From assembly GCF_035989245.1 (NCBI RefSeq), contig NZ_JAYMFF010000020.1, positions 33,611-97,610 on the forward strand: a DNA stretch of 64,000 nt, given 5' to 3'. Made by a program: the position numbers and the translations under genes. Positions 50,121-58,925 of this stretch are shown in pieces (position 1 is the stretch's first letter; each line of letters starts with the position of its first letter). The notes below the pieces were generated by a model that was not told the origin of the DNA, did not search any database, and saw only the letters and a list, made by a program, of their open reading frames with translations. The stretch is from Adlercreutzia wanghongyangiae. GTDB lineage: Bacteria; Actinomycetota; Coriobacteriia; Coriobacteriales; Eggerthellaceae.

Positions 50121-50498
50121 ATGCACGAGATGGCGTTAGTTCACCCAATCGTCGACACCGTGCTCGAATACGCCGCGAGCGCCGGCGCCGCCGAAGTGTC
50201 CGCCGTCCACCTGACCATCGGCGACGGCCGCGACGTCATCGAGGATTACATGCAGGGCCTGTTTACCTTCCTGGCCCGTGGCACGGTGGCCGAAAACGCG
50301 AAGCTCGTCATCACGCACGTTCCCTACACGGTGCGCTGCAACGAGTGCGGTCACGTATTTCCGCTGAACGTGCGCGACTCCTCCACCTGGACCTGCCCCG
50401 CCTGCGGTGCCCATCGCAGCTACCGCCTGCACTCCGGCATGGAGTTCACCCTCGACCAGATTATCGTCGCCCGCTTCGCCGACAGCGCGGTGGCTTAG
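50121..50498 (+). CDS. hypA: Hydrogenase/urease nickel insertion protein HypA
   Basis: Protein of 125 residues. It begins MHEMALV, where His2 and the N-terminal amine bind nickel in HypA. The zinc site is CNEC (73-76) and CPAC (92-95), both intact. HypA delivers Ni2+ to [NiFe] hydrogenase precursors together with HypB. ATG 50121 after GAGAGGAG is chosen over an upstream start because the mature N-terminus must be M-H. No other hyp or hydrogenase genes are in the window, so here it stands alone. Confidence 0.92.
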   Translation: MHEMALVHPIVDTVLEYAASAGAAEVSAVHLTIGDGRDVIEDYMQGLFTFLARGTVAENAKLVITHVPYTVRCNECGHVFPLNVRDSSTWTCPACGAHRSYRLHSGMEFTLDQIIVARFADSAVA

Positions 50499-50745
50499 GG
50501 ATTCGCCCGCCATCGAGAGCCCTTTCCCCCAACCCGCCTCCTGGCATACCGCGCGCACAAAGCGGGCCTCGAAGCAGGGGGCGCGAGCAGGGTCCCTCGT
50601 CATCGAAACCCCTTGCCTGTTGACACCGTGCATGATATATCTAGTCCTGTCCGCACCGCAGAGGTCCGGCCATCCATCACAGATGTCCGATCGTCCGGCC
50701 GCCGGCGGCGCGGGAGCAATGCACCATGGAGACGCGGGGGTATCT

Positions 50746-51678
50746 ATGAGGCTTTCCTACTTGAGGGAATTCGTCACGCTGGCAAGCTACACGAAGCTGA
50801 CCGCCGCAGCCCGGGCGCTGCATATGTCGCCCTCTACGCTCAGCCAGCACCTGGCTGCCATCGAGCGCGAAATCGGCTGCGAGCTGTTCTCGCGAGAGGG
50901 CGGTTTCGCCCTGACCCGAGAGGGCGAAACCGCCCTCGAGCACGCCCAGAAAATCATGTTCGAGTACAACGAGCTTCTGCGCGACTGCGCGGTTGGCGGC
51001 GATGCCGCCCTGCGCCTGAGCTTTCCGGAATTCGATATCCTGGAACCGCCCATCGCGGCAGCCCGCGAAGCCTTCCTCGCAAAGCATCCGGGCACCAAGG
51101 TCATCCTCAGCTCCAACGAGTACGATTTCGAAGACCCCCTGGAGGTTCTCGAAGACGGGCTGAGCGACGTCTCGATCCTCTTCCTCGTGCGAGGCGCCAG
51201 CCGCCGCATCGAGAGCACCGTGCCCGCCAGCATCGCCTGGGCGCGCATCGGCTCGTACCACTGCGTCTTCGCCCGCACGCCCCAGCATCCCACCGCCGGA
51301 AAGAGCACGCTAAGCGCGGCAGAGCTCGACCGGGCGACGGTCATCGCGGCGCTCAACCCCGTCTCGTCCATCATCATGGAGGGCGTGGCGGAGAAGCTGG
51401 CGGAGCACCGCATATCGATCCAGGTTCTCTACAAGCGCATCTTGCGCAATTCCGAGGCCTTCCTCAAGCACCTCGATGACGAGTACGTTTTCTGGCTCGA
51501 GCCCATGGAGGGCGCCCCCGGCGACTTCGACCTTCCCGACTACCCCTGCGCCCGGTTCGAAGGCGAGCTCATCGCCGACGCCTACCTGCTGTACCGCCCC
51601 AGCTCGCTTAATCCCCTCCAGCGCGAGTACCTTGATCTCGTAAGTGAGCTTTACTTTCCCGTTTCCGCAGATCAATAG
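50746..51678 (+). CDS. LysR-type transcriptional regulator
   Basis: Protein of 310 residues. N-terminal HTH: RLSYLREFVTLASYTKLTAA, ARALHMSPSTLSQHLAAIER, EIGCELFSREGGFALTREGE. The effector domain with two Rossmann-like lobes follows, less conserved. ATG 50746 after GGGGG; the upstream frame overlapping hypA is not protein-like. It lies 194 bp before the exported Fe-S protein gene, in the same direction, and is its likely regulator. Confidence 0.9.
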   Translation: MRLSYLREFVTLASYTKLTAAARALHMSPSTLSQHLAAIEREIGCELFSREGGFALTREGETALEHAQKIMFEYNELLRDCAVGGDAALRLSFPEFDILEPPIAAAREAFLAKHPGTKVILSSNEYDFEDPLEVLEDGLSDVSILFLVRGASRRIESTVPASIAWARIGSYHCVFARTPQHPTAGKSTLSAAELDRATVIAALNPVSSIIMEGVAEKLAEHRISIQVLYKRILRNSEAFLKHLDDEYVFWLEPMEGAPGDFDLPDYPCARFEGELIADAYLLYRPSSLNPLQREYLDLVSELYFPVSADQ

Positions 51679-51872
51679 GCTTTTTGCTTTTGCGAATCTT
51701 CCGTTTGCGTTTCGCGAATCCGCACTGCGGAAAATCCCAACGGGACGATATCCTAACCCTTTCGCTCAGCGTCTAGAATGAGGGCGTCTCCAAGGAGGAG
51801 ACGCCCGAGATGTCCGACGGCGGCCCGAAAACCGTCCTCTGCCGGACAGACGCAAGAGACGGAGGATCTGCC

Positions 51873-53432
51873 ATGATGGGGAACATTTCTCGTAGAAACT
51901 TTCTAAGCGCGATCGGTGCCATGGGCGCCCTCGGCGCTGCCGGCGCCATGGGTACGATGACCGGCTGCGCTCCCAAGGTGCTCAACGCGCCGGAACTCCC
52001 CGACACGGGCGTGGCCTATGCGGCCCAGGAGGGCGAGGTGGTGCTGAGCGACGGCACCGTGTGGCGCGGCACCCCGCCGGAGATCGCGGCCCTGGGCGGC
52101 TCCACCATGCCGCTCGAGGAGCTGAACCGCCGCCGTAAGGAGTACGTCGACGCGCAGACCGAGTGGGTGAAGGAGGACGGCACCGTGGTGCCCGCCGCCT
52201 ACGTGAAGATGCGCGCGCTCATTCACACCCACGGCTTCGGCTGCGGCGAGGGCCTGAACGACGCCATGTTCGAGCGCATGATGGACACCTTCACCGAGGA
52301 GCAGGTGGAAGCCTACCTGGATATGCCCTGGGGCGTCGAGTTCACCGTGAACGAGTACTACCACAAGTGCCGCAAGGAGGGCATCGAGCGCACCTACGAG
52401 GAGTGCAAGGAGCTGTGCGAATTCTTCAGCGAGAAGACCTACCTGCCCTTCCGCACGCGCAACGAGGGCCGCACCTACAACATTCCCGGCTTCGCCGAGG
52501 GCGTGAACACCTACACCTACTGCGACGAGTACTACGCCGATCCGGAGAACTTCGTGTGGCCCCTGCTCGGCAGCATGGGCCTGGCCGAGGACCATGCGCT
52601 GTCCGGCACGCCAGTGTTCATGTCGGTGCCCCTGAACAAGGACGTGGTCTCGGAGGAAAGCGAGCTTCTGGCCTACGACGACTTCGACCAGGTTATCCGC
52701 GACCACGACTACATCGCCGTGCAGCCCTGCTCCTGCCGCTACGAGACCTACGTGTTCGAATGCCACGAGAAGGGCGAGTCCTTCCCCACCTTCAAGGATT
52801 TTGCCACGGGCGAGTTCACCGACTACCGCGACAACAACGGCGACTGCATCGAGACGTGCCTTGCCCTGGGCGACGATGCCGAGTACCTGGTGTCGCTGGG
52901 CCTCGGACGCCGCATTACTCAGGAAGAGGCGCTGGAGATTGTGCAGCGGGCGCGCGATGCGGGCTTCATCCTGCACTGCCTCTACGGCAAGGAGCACGCT
53001 TGGGCCTGCATGTGCAACCCGAAGGTCTGCGGCATCACCGCGCAGTGGGAGGCCGGAGCGGCGACCCTCGGCGGCTGGGAAGAGCTGCAGGAGCAGTCCG
53101 TCGCCTTCAACCATCGCTCCCACTATGAGCTGGAAGTCGACCTCACCAAGTGCATTACCTGCGGAACCTGCGCTGGCCGCTGCCCCATGGGAGCCATCAC
53201 CATGGACGGCATGGGCGGATCCCCGCAAGTGACCGACTATCTCTGCCAGCGCTGCGGCCAGTGCGCCTACGTCTGCCCGCAAAAGGCCCGCAAGCTGGTT
53301 AAGCGTCCCGACGATGAGATTCCGGAGCTCCCGCACCAGCTGGAGGACGATTACAACCTGAAGGCCGCCTGGCGCTTCGAGCACAACCTCATCGGGCGCG
53401 ACAACGCCCGCGAGAGCCTCGCCCACTTCTAG
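51873..53432 (+). CDS. Tat-exported multi-cluster [4Fe-4S] protein
   Basis: Protein of 519 residues. Tat signal NISRRNFLSAIGAMGALGAA, followed by MTGC, a possible lipobox. The middle domain has a Cys-rich pattern QPCSCRYETY...CIETCLALGDDAEYL, then ITQEEALEIVQRARDAGFIL and CMCNPKVCG, as in a family of iron-sulfur oxidoreductases with a C-x-C-R core. The C-terminus carries two ferredoxin [4Fe-4S] motifs: CITCGTCAGRCPMGAI and CQRCGQCAYVCPQKAR. Location is extracytoplasmic. It may be an electron carrier or reductase in an anaerobic respiratory chain; partner unknown. ATG 51873 has GGAGG 6-7 nt upstream. Regulated by the adjacent LysR gene (inference). Confidence 0.85.
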   Translation: MMGNISRRNFLSAIGAMGALGAAGAMGTMTGCAPKVLNAPELPDTGVAYAAQEGEVVLSDGTVWRGTPPEIAALGGSTMPLEELNRRRKEYVDAQTEWVKEDGTVVPAAYVKMRALIHTHGFGCGEGLNDAMFERMMDTFTEEQVEAYLDMPWGVEFTVNEYYHKCRKEGIERTYEECKELCEFFSEKTYLPFRTRNEGRTYNIPGFAEGVNTYTYCDEYYADPENFVWPLLGSMGLAEDHALSGTPVFMSVPLNKDVVSEESELLAYDDFDQVIRDHDYIAVQPCSCRYETYVFECHEKGESFPTFKDFATGEFTDYRDNNGDCIETCLALGDDAEYLVSLGLGRRITQEEALEIVQRARDAGFILHCLYGKEHAWACMCNPKVCGITAQWEAGAATLGGWEELQEQSVAFNHRSHYELEVDLTKCITCGTCAGRCPMGAITMDGMGGSPQVTDYLCQRCGQCAYVCPQKARKLVKRPDDEIPELPHQLEDDYNLKAAWRFEHNLIGRDNARESLAHF

Positions 53433-53445
53433 GCGTCTTGCGCCA

Positions 53446-53525
53446 CGCGAGGTAGGCGCCTCGCCCTCCCCTCCGCGACTACCTCGCGTTGATTCTAGGA
53501 ACGCCCTCCCTCCGGGGGCGTTCCT
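53446..53525 (+). terminator. Two hairpins after the Fe-S protein gene
   Basis: CGCGAGGTAG (53446-53455) pairs with CTACCTCGCG (53479-53488); then AGGAACGCCC (53497-53506) pairs with GGGCGTTCCT (53516-53525). Both stems are perfect. No long T run follows the second. They lie between the convergent Fe-S and zinc-ribbon genes and probably stop transcription from both sides. Confidence 0.7.
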
Positions 53526-53582
53526 GCGTTATGGAGCCGTCTCGTCAGGGGGACTCCTCCGTCGTTGGAGGGCGCCGCGTTC

Positions 53583-53882
53583 CTACCGCACGCGGCGGAG
53601 CGAGGCGCCGCAGTTCCAGCACACCTCGCGAGCGCCGTCGTTGTCGGCGGCGCAGACGGCGCAGGTCTTCACCGGATGCGGAGCATCCACCTCGGTGGTG
53701 GGCAGCGACGTGTCGGCGTCCTTCCCCGCGTCCCCGACAGCCGCCATGCCGCCCTCTGGTCGACTGGTCGCTTCCCGGTCGCCCCCAGCCTCGCGCGCCA
53801 GCACGCCCATGGCGGCGCGGATGCCCTGCACGCCCGTGATGCGCGCCACTTCCAGCTTGTCGCTTCTCCCCTTTTCAGTCAT
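53583..53882 (-). CDS. Small protein with C-terminal zinc ribbon
   Basis: Protein of 99 residues. The N-terminal ~70 residues are polar (MTEKGRSDKLEVARITGVQG and a Gly/Ala/Asp-rich stretch); the C-terminus has a zinc ribbon, CAVCAADNDGAREVCWNCG, close to RanBP2/zinc-ribbon 2 types. ATG 53882 with GGAAGGAG upstream is used. No partner recognised; convergent with the Fe-S gene and divergent from engB. Confidence 0.68.
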   Translation of the reverse strand: MTEKGRSDKLEVARITGVQGIRAAMGVLAREAGGDREATSRPEGGMAAVGDAGKDADTSLPTTEVDAPHPVKTCAVCAADNDGAREVCWNCGASLRRVR

Positions 53883-53970
53883 TTCGCGCTCCTTCCCTGC
53901 GCCAACCATTGCTTTCGGGTACCATACCACCTGCAAGCAGCCAAAGACTGATCACCGCCGATTCTCTGTT

Positions 53971-54125
53971 TTGGCTTGAAAAGCACGCTTTTGCAACCTG
54001 TTGCAGCCGAATTGAGGGAAAAGTAGCGTCGGTTGTATTACCTGCGCAGCATTTCCCCACGTGGCGCATTACCGAAGGCCACGCGGAAAGCTGCTGATGT
54101 TCCAAAACTGTGCTTTTCAAGCCAA
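53971..54125. repeat. Inverted-arm element upstream of engB
   Basis: 53971-53997 (TTGGCTTGAAAAGCAC...) and 54099-54125 are inverse copies, 24 of 27 bases, around a 101-nt loop. It fills the gap between the zinc-ribbon gene (leftward) and engB (rightward), with the right arm ending 29 bp before the engB ATG. It would place a long hairpin in the engB leader if transcription starts upstream. Confidence 0.65.
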
Positions 54126-54154
54126 ATAAGCGCACCGCCATGTAAGGAGCACCC

Positions 54155-54739
54155 ATGAACTTCCACAACGCATCGTTTAAGGCCGCCTACGGCACGTCGG
54201 CCCAACTGCCGGCCTCAACCGGTCCCGAGGTGTCCTTCGCGGGACGCTCGAACGTGGGCAAATCGTCGCTTCTGAACAAGCTGATGTACCGTAAAGGGCT
54301 CGCGAAGGTGTCGGCCACGCCGGGCAAGACGGCCACCATCAACTTCTACGAGGTGGACGGCCACGACTTGGTGGACCTGCCCGGTTACGGCTTCGCGAAG
54401 GTGTCGAAGTCGGAGAAGGACCGCTGGAGCGACCTCATCGAGGGCTACTACAACCAGGACCGCAACTTCGCGCTCGTGGTGTCGCTCATCGACATTCGCC
54501 ATGACCCCTCGGCGCTCGACCGCAACATGGTGCGCTTCCTGCAAGACGCCGAGCTGCCCTTCGCCATTGTGCTCACCAAGGCCGACAAGCTGTCGAAGCA
54601 ACAGCAGCAGAAGCAGCGCGCCGCCATCAAAAAGGCGCTCGACCTGCCGAAGGGCACGCCCATGGTGGTCACGTCGTCGGAAAAGGGAGACGGCATCGAC
54701 GAGCTGCGCACCCTGATCGCCCGCGCTATCGAGGAATAG
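54155..54739 (+). CDS. engB: Ribosome biogenesis GTPase EngB/YsxC
   Basis: Protein of 194 residues of the TrmE-Era-EngA-EngB-Septin GTPase family that helps assemble the 50S subunit. G1 is GRSNVGKSS (residues 30-38), G2 has the T of KVSATPGKTATIN, G3 is DLPGYGFAKV, G4 is TKAD, G5 is VTSS. Standard length. ATG 54155 with AAGGAG 6 nt upstream. A terminator follows the stop. Confidence 0.96.
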   Translation: MNFHNASFKAAYGTSAQLPASTGPEVSFAGRSNVGKSSLLNKLMYRKGLAKVSATPGKTATINFYEVDGHDLVDLPGYGFAKVSKSEKDRWSDLIEGYYNQDRNFALVVSLIDIRHDPSALDRNMVRFLQDAELPFAIVLTKADKLSKQQQQKQRAAIKKALDLPKGTPMVVTSSEKGDGIDELRTLIARAIEE

Positions 54740-54757
54740 AACTCTCCGCAAAAAGGG

Positions 54758-54786
54758 GAACGCCCCGGGAGGGAACCGGAGCGTTC
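54758..54786. terminator. Hairpin between convergent engB and the TDT transporter gene
   Basis: GAACGCCCCGG (54758-54768) pairs with CCGGAGCGTTC (54776-54786), one mismatch, loop GAGGGAA. Located 19 bp after engB stops. Confidence 0.7.
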
Positions 54787-54835
54787 GGGGAGAGAGGAGG
54801 GGCCGTCGGTTACCCGAGGCTGTGAGTTGATGTCG

Positions 54836-55825
54836 TTACTCGGCCGTCTCGGCGGAGAGCACCACCGGGGCCTCCACCGCAGGAGCCGCCACCGGAGCGC
54901 CCTTCGGCGTACCGAAGAAGAACTTCATGTAGTGGGTGAACACGTAGGTGACCATCACGGCGGCGAACACGGTCTCCAGCGCGATGAGCGCCTCCACCAT
55001 CGGCAGCATCGGAATGGCGATGCCGGCAGCGTACAGGGCCTGAATGCCCTTACCCAGCGCCATGGCGGAGATGACGAAGGGGAACGTCATAGCCGCGTAG
55101 CTGGGGTAGAACTTCAGAGCCACGAACTTCGGCAGCTGCGTGGCCACGCCCACCAGCATAACCTGGCCGAGACCCATCAGCACGGCCACGAACACCGGGT
55201 TCGGATCGGGCATAACGGCCAGATAGCCCACCAGCGACAGCCCCATGGGAGCCGCGAAGATGCAGAACAGCGGACGAGCGGGCTCGGGAATCTCGTGCTT
55301 GATGTAGCGGACGGCCACCACGGCCAGCAACACCGCGAAGCAGGCGAAGCCGAACCAGAAGATGCCCTGGCCGAAGGCCTGCATCCCGAAGGTCGGCGAG
55401 GTGACCGACGCCACGATAATGCCCACGTAGCAGATGAAGTAGGTGGGGAACACCTCGGCGAGCTTGAAGTTGCGAATGTAATGGGCGGTGAACCACGCCA
55501 TCAGCGTGAAGTGGCCCACGATGGCCGCGCACCACAGCCCGAAAGCGGGCACGATGGCCACGGGTGCCAGGTAGCCGGCCAGCTGCATGAGGGTCATGAA
55601 GAAGGTGGCGGACACGCTGGCCAGAATGGAATTCTGCAGGTCGTCGCGAATCATGGACGGGAACATGACCACCTTCGCGATGAGCATGCTCACCAGGAAG
55701 AGGGACAAGCACCCGCATACGACATGGGCGATCTCGGTGTAAGGCTGCAGGAGGTTGCCCAAAGCAGCCAGGCCCAAGGCCACGCCCGCAGTGGGAATCG
55801 GTACTTTCTTGATAACGTCGCGCAT
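54836..55825 (-). CDS. TDT family (TehA/SLAC1-like) transporter
   Basis: Membrane protein of 329 residues with about ten hydrophobic helices. Marks of the tellurite-resistance/dicarboxylate transporter fold include VPIPTAGVALGLAALGNLLQ at the start (TehA has the P-x-x-(x)-x-(F/L)-x-x-x-L-G pattern) and FFMTLMQLAGYLAPV. C-terminal ~25 residues are a flexible Ala/Pro tail. Family members move malate, sulfite or anions; the substrate here is unknown. ATG 55825 has AAAGG upstream. Divergent from a LysR gene. Confidence 0.85.
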   Translation of the reverse strand: MRDVIKKVPIPTAGVALGLAALGNLLQPYTEIAHVVCGCLSLFLVSMLIAKVVMFPSMIRDDLQNSILASVSATFFMTLMQLAGYLAPVAIVPAFGLWCAAIVGHFTLMAWFTAHYIRNFKLAEVFPTYFICYVGIIVASVTSPTFGMQAFGQGIFWFGFACFAVLLAVVAVRYIKHEIPEPARPLFCIFAAPMGLSLVGYLAVMPDPNPVFVAVLMGLGQVMLVGVATQLPKFVALKFYPSYAAMTFPFVISAMALGKGIQALYAAGIAIPMLPMVEALIALETVFAAVMVTYVFTHYMKFFFGTPKGAPVAAPAVEAPVVLSAETAE

Positions 55826-56042
55826 GGGTTACCTTTCGGTTGGGGCTCATTGATCCATAGGAGGGAGGGGTTCGACCACGGATCGCCGGACGGCTTCGCG
55901 ACGATCCGCAGGAACGCGATGCCCGCTATTATGCGCTCATTCTTACCAAAAGAAAACTTATCTATTTTTATGCTGCCATAAGATACTATTATTGATAAAA
56001 TGCAGGGGCTTATTCGACTTTTGCCGTTGTCCGGGAGGGCCT

Positions 56043-56933
56043 ATGCAGGACTTTCGCGTGAAAACCTTCCTCACCGTGTGCCAGACGCTCAACTACACCC
56101 GCGCCGCCGAGGAACTGGCGCTCACCCAGCCCGCCGTATCGCAGCACATCGCCTACCTTGAGAAGGAATACGGCGCGAAGCTGTTCACCTATCACCGCAA
56201 GAAACTGGAGCTGACCCGAGCTGGCCGCGTGCTGCGTGACGCCCTGTCCACCATGGCCCACGATGACGCGCTGCTGCACGAGCGTATCGCCGAGGTGGCC
56301 CATGGAGCCGCCGTGCAGCTGCGCATCGGCATGACGCTGACGGCCGGCGAATACGTGGTGGCCGCCCCCCTAGTGCGCTACCTGTCCGACCACCCGTCGG
56401 TGCAGGTTACTGTGCGATCGGGGGGCACCCAGCACCTGCTGTCCCTCATGGACGCCGGCGCTATCGACTGCGCGTTCGTGGAAGGCCTGTTCGACAAGAG
56501 CTCCTATACCGCGAACACCTTCCGCACCGAGAAGCTGGTGGCCATCTGCGCGGCCGACCATCGCTTCGCCAGCACCCCCGCCACCTTCGAGGATTTGCTC
56601 GGCGAACGCCTTATTCTGCGCGAGCCGGGTTCGGGCAGCCGCGACGTGCTCGCCCATATTCTGGCAAAGCGCAATCTGAGCCCGTCGGCCTTCGCCGATG
56701 TGTGCGTGGTGGAAAGCCTCGACATCATCAAGATATTCGTTGCCGGGAACCTGGGCATCTCCTTTGTGTACGAGGCGGCCGTACAACGCGAGGTGCAGGA
56801 GGGTGCCTTGCGCATCATCGAGCTGCCAGGCGAGCCCATCACCCACGACATCTCGTTCGTGCGCCTGCCGAACAGCATTTTCGAGGCCGACCTGCAGGCG
56901 CTCTACCAAGGCCTCGCACATCCTATGGCATAG
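56043..56933 (+). CDS. LysR-type transcriptional regulator
   Basis: Protein of 296 residues. HTH: MQDFRVKTFLTVCQTLNYTR, AAEELALTQPAVSQHIAYLE, KEYGAKLFTYHRKKLELTRA. The effector domain shows LRIGMTLTAGEYVVAAPLVR and ILREPGSGSRDVLAHIL, as in CysL/CbbR-like members that often sense anions or sulfur compounds. ATG 56043 after CGGGAGG. Divergent from the TDT transporter gene 217 bp away, a standard arrangement for direct regulation. Confidence 0.93.
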   Translation: MQDFRVKTFLTVCQTLNYTRAAEELALTQPAVSQHIAYLEKEYGAKLFTYHRKKLELTRAGRVLRDALSTMAHDDALLHERIAEVAHGAAVQLRIGMTLTAGEYVVAAPLVRYLSDHPSVQVTVRSGGTQHLLSLMDAGAIDCAFVEGLFDKSSYTANTFRTEKLVAICAADHRFASTPATFEDLLGERLILREPGSGSRDVLAHILAKRNLSPSAFADVCVVESLDIIKIFVAGNLGISFVYEAAVQREVQEGALRIIELPGEPITHDISFVRLPNSIFEADLQALYQGLAHPMA

Positions 56934-56937
56934 AAAA

Positions 56938-56959
56938 GGGCGCCCCGCAAGGAGCGCCC
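56938..56959. terminator. Hairpin between convergent LysR and PRC-barrel genes
   Basis: GGGCGCCCC (56938-56946) pairs with GGAGCGCCC (56951-56959), one mismatch, GCAA tetraloop. On the minus strand it is followed by CTTTTC, so it best serves the leftward PRC-barrel transcript. Confidence 0.65.
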
Positions 56960-56991
56960 GCGTTGTGGTTGCCTGCGCATGCAGTGGAACC

Positions 56992-57834
56992 TTAGATGTC
57001 GGCACCCAGGGTGAGCAGCAACAGCGCATCGTGGGAGATGGCGTCGTACACCATCGCGCGGGTGAGCACCGTGCCCTTCTCAGCAGTGAAGGCACCGTCC
57101 TCGCTGGTCACGTCGTCGACGAGCGAAGCGCCCACCAGCAGCTCCACCAGCTGGGCATCCTCGTCGGACAGCTCGGGGGCCTCAAGCTCCTCCTCGGCCT
57201 CTTCGACGGCCTCCTCAGCAGCCTCCTCGACCTCTTCGGCAGCCTCTTCCTCGGCGGCTTCCTCCAGCGCGACCTCGGCCACGGCTTCCTCCAGCTCGAC
57301 CTCGGCCACGGCCTCTTCCGCCACCTCGTCGGCGACAATCTCGGCAGCAGCCGTCGTGCCGGTCGCACGCAGCTCGGCAGCAGTCTTGGCGCCGTTGTCG
57401 ACGAACACGAACTCGGGTGCGAAGAACACGAAGGTGTCAGCGGGGTACACCGAGCCGTCGGCCAGCTTCAGGCTGGTCACGGTGCCGTACACCGGATCGA
57501 ACTCGTAGGAGGCCACCGTGCCCAGCTTGTTACCGGTGCGGCTGTAGGCGTCCACGCCCACCAGCTTGAAACCACCGGCGATAAGCGCCTGGGCCTCGGC
57601 GGACGAAGCGGGCAGGAAGTTCTCACGCGTCTGCACCGTCACGAAGGTGTCGCCCACCGACAGCGCACGGTCGAAGGGAAGCACCAGCGGAGACGTGGTG
57701 GTGGCGCTGGCCACCACGTAATGGCTGACGGCCAGGCTGTCGCAGTCGACACGCAGCTCGCGCATCTTGCCGATGACGCGACGATCGTCCAGACCGACAA
57801 CATCGCGAACGAGAATGGACTCATTGGTTTCCAT
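56992..57834 (-). CDS. PRC-barrel protein with Glu/Ala-rich coiled-coil segment
   Basis: Protein of 280 residues. Residues ~1-150 hold two PRC-barrel-like units (ESILVRDVVGLDDRRVIGKM; KLVGVDAYSRTGNKLGTVAS). Residues ~165-230 are an extremely acidic Glu/Ala/Val repeat (EEAVAEVELEEAVAEVALEE and onward), probably one long helix. The last ~50 residues look like a third small unit (GTVLTRAMVYDAISHDALLL). No signal or membrane helix. PRC-barrels act in RNA processing (RimM) and envelope proteins; here the role is unknown. ATG 57834. Upstream of nothing in the same operon within 128 bp except the VanW gene. Confidence 0.8.
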   Translation of the reverse strand: METNESILVRDVVGLDDRRVIGKMRELRVDCDSLAVSHYVVASATTTSPLVLPFDRALSVGDTFVTVQTRENFLPASSAEAQALIAGGFKLVGVDAYSRTGNKLGTVASYEFDPVYGTVTSLKLADGSVYPADTFVFFAPEFVFVDNGAKTAAELRATGTTAAAEIVADEVAEEAVAEVELEEAVAEVALEEAAEEEAAEEVEEAAEEAVEEAEEELEAPELSDEDAQLVELLVGASLVDDVTSEDGAFTAEKGTVLTRAMVYDAISHDALLLLTLGADI

Positions 57835-57962
57835 GGTATCTCTTTCTCGGGGGAGCGAACCGTCTGAGCGCAGGCGGTGCTCGGTCTTGCAGGTAGGCTC
57901 ATTGTAAACGAAACGTTAGCGTTCGCCAGCGAAAACAACCACTCTCCCACGGCTTTCGCGTA

Positions 57963-58922
57963 TTATTTGTTCGGCTCGACGCTGCCTTCGGCCAAAACCA
58001 CTTCGGAATCCTCGGTAATGAGGTAAATGTCGCTGGACAGCAAGTCACGCGTGGTACGCTGGCCGTACTCGTAGTACACCTTGAACGACTCGGTCACGTA
58101 ATACTGGCGCATTTTGCCCTGATCGTCTTCGCGCTCGTACTGACTCGTCACGTGGGAGGTGGCGTCCACTGAAAGCCCGTCGGGCAGCGGATCGCCCACA
58201 ATGGACACCTCAACCGTCTGACCGAGCGCCTTCGCGTTGATGGTGATGGGATGGGCGGTGTTGTTCTTGATGCGCAGGTCGAACTGGTCGTGCACGATGG
58301 TGGCGTCCAAACCGATGGGAGCGTAGTCGGACGGCACCGAGTGGGGATGGCGCTCCACAATTTCCAGATTGGCCTTCACCGCCGCGATGTAGATGGCGGT
58401 GGAAACCTGGCATACGCCGCCGCCGGCGCCCAGGGCCACCTCGCCGTTGCGGATAACGGAGGCCTCTTGGAAGCCGCGCTCCAGCGAGGTATTGCCCACC
58501 ACCTCGTTGAATGAGAACTCCTCGCCCGGTTGGATAACGGTGCCGTCAACCGCCTCGGCGGCCAGGCGAATGTTCTCGCGGCGACCGGGATCGTTGCTTT
58601 GGGAAATAGCCTGGTAGTCACCGATGACCACCTGCTCGGGAGCATTGGGATCGTTCGGCGCGGGCTCTTCCTCTTCCTCAGGCGTCGTGGGCGCGGGGGC
58701 GTCCGCCACATCGTCGGCCAGCTGCTGGGCGGCACTCGTCCACAGCACGGGGCTGCCGAAGGCCATGCACGCCGACAGCGCCACCGAGCACAGAGCCACC
58801 AACGGCAGCACGATGGGCGATGTGGCGGGCATGTGCAGCCGGCGCGGGCCGGAAGCGCGTGCTGCCGTGCGCGGCGTGGGCTGCGCAGGCGATCGACGAG
58901 GAGGACGGGCGTGGGCGGCCAT
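57963..58922 (-). CDS. VanW family protein
   Basis: Protein of 319 residues. An Arg-rich N-terminus is followed by a membrane helix or signal (SPIVLPLVALCSVALSACMA), an Asp/Glu/Pro-rich spacer, and the VanW domain: RRENIRLAAEAVDGTVIQPG, EEFSFNEVVGNTSLERGFQE, GGGVCQVSTAIYIAAVKAN and HDQFDLRIKNNTAHPITINA. VanW-like proteins are surface proteins linked to cell-wall functions; a glycopeptide-resistance role is not implied by the domain alone. ATG 58922 lies 3 bp after the preceding gene. Confidence 0.9.
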   Translation of the reverse strand: MAAHARPPRRSPAQPTPRTAARASGPRRLHMPATSPIVLPLVALCSVALSACMAFGSPVLWTSAAQQLADDVADAPAPTTPEEEEEPAPNDPNAPEQVVIGDYQAISQSNDPGRRENIRLAAEAVDGTVIQPGEEFSFNEVVGNTSLERGFQEASVIRNGEVALGAGGGVCQVSTAIYIAAVKANLEIVERHPHSVPSDYAPIGLDATIVHDQFDLRIKNNTAHPITINAKALGQTVEVSIVGDPLPDGLSVDATSHVTSQYEREDDQGKMRQYYVTESFKVYYEYGQRTTRDLLSSDIYLITEDSEVVLAEGSVEPNK

Positions 58923-58925
58923 GAC

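Noticed and set aside
57963..58922. Vancomycin resistance cluster
   Set aside because: VanW-domain proteins are widespread surface proteins; no vanHAX-type genes are present.
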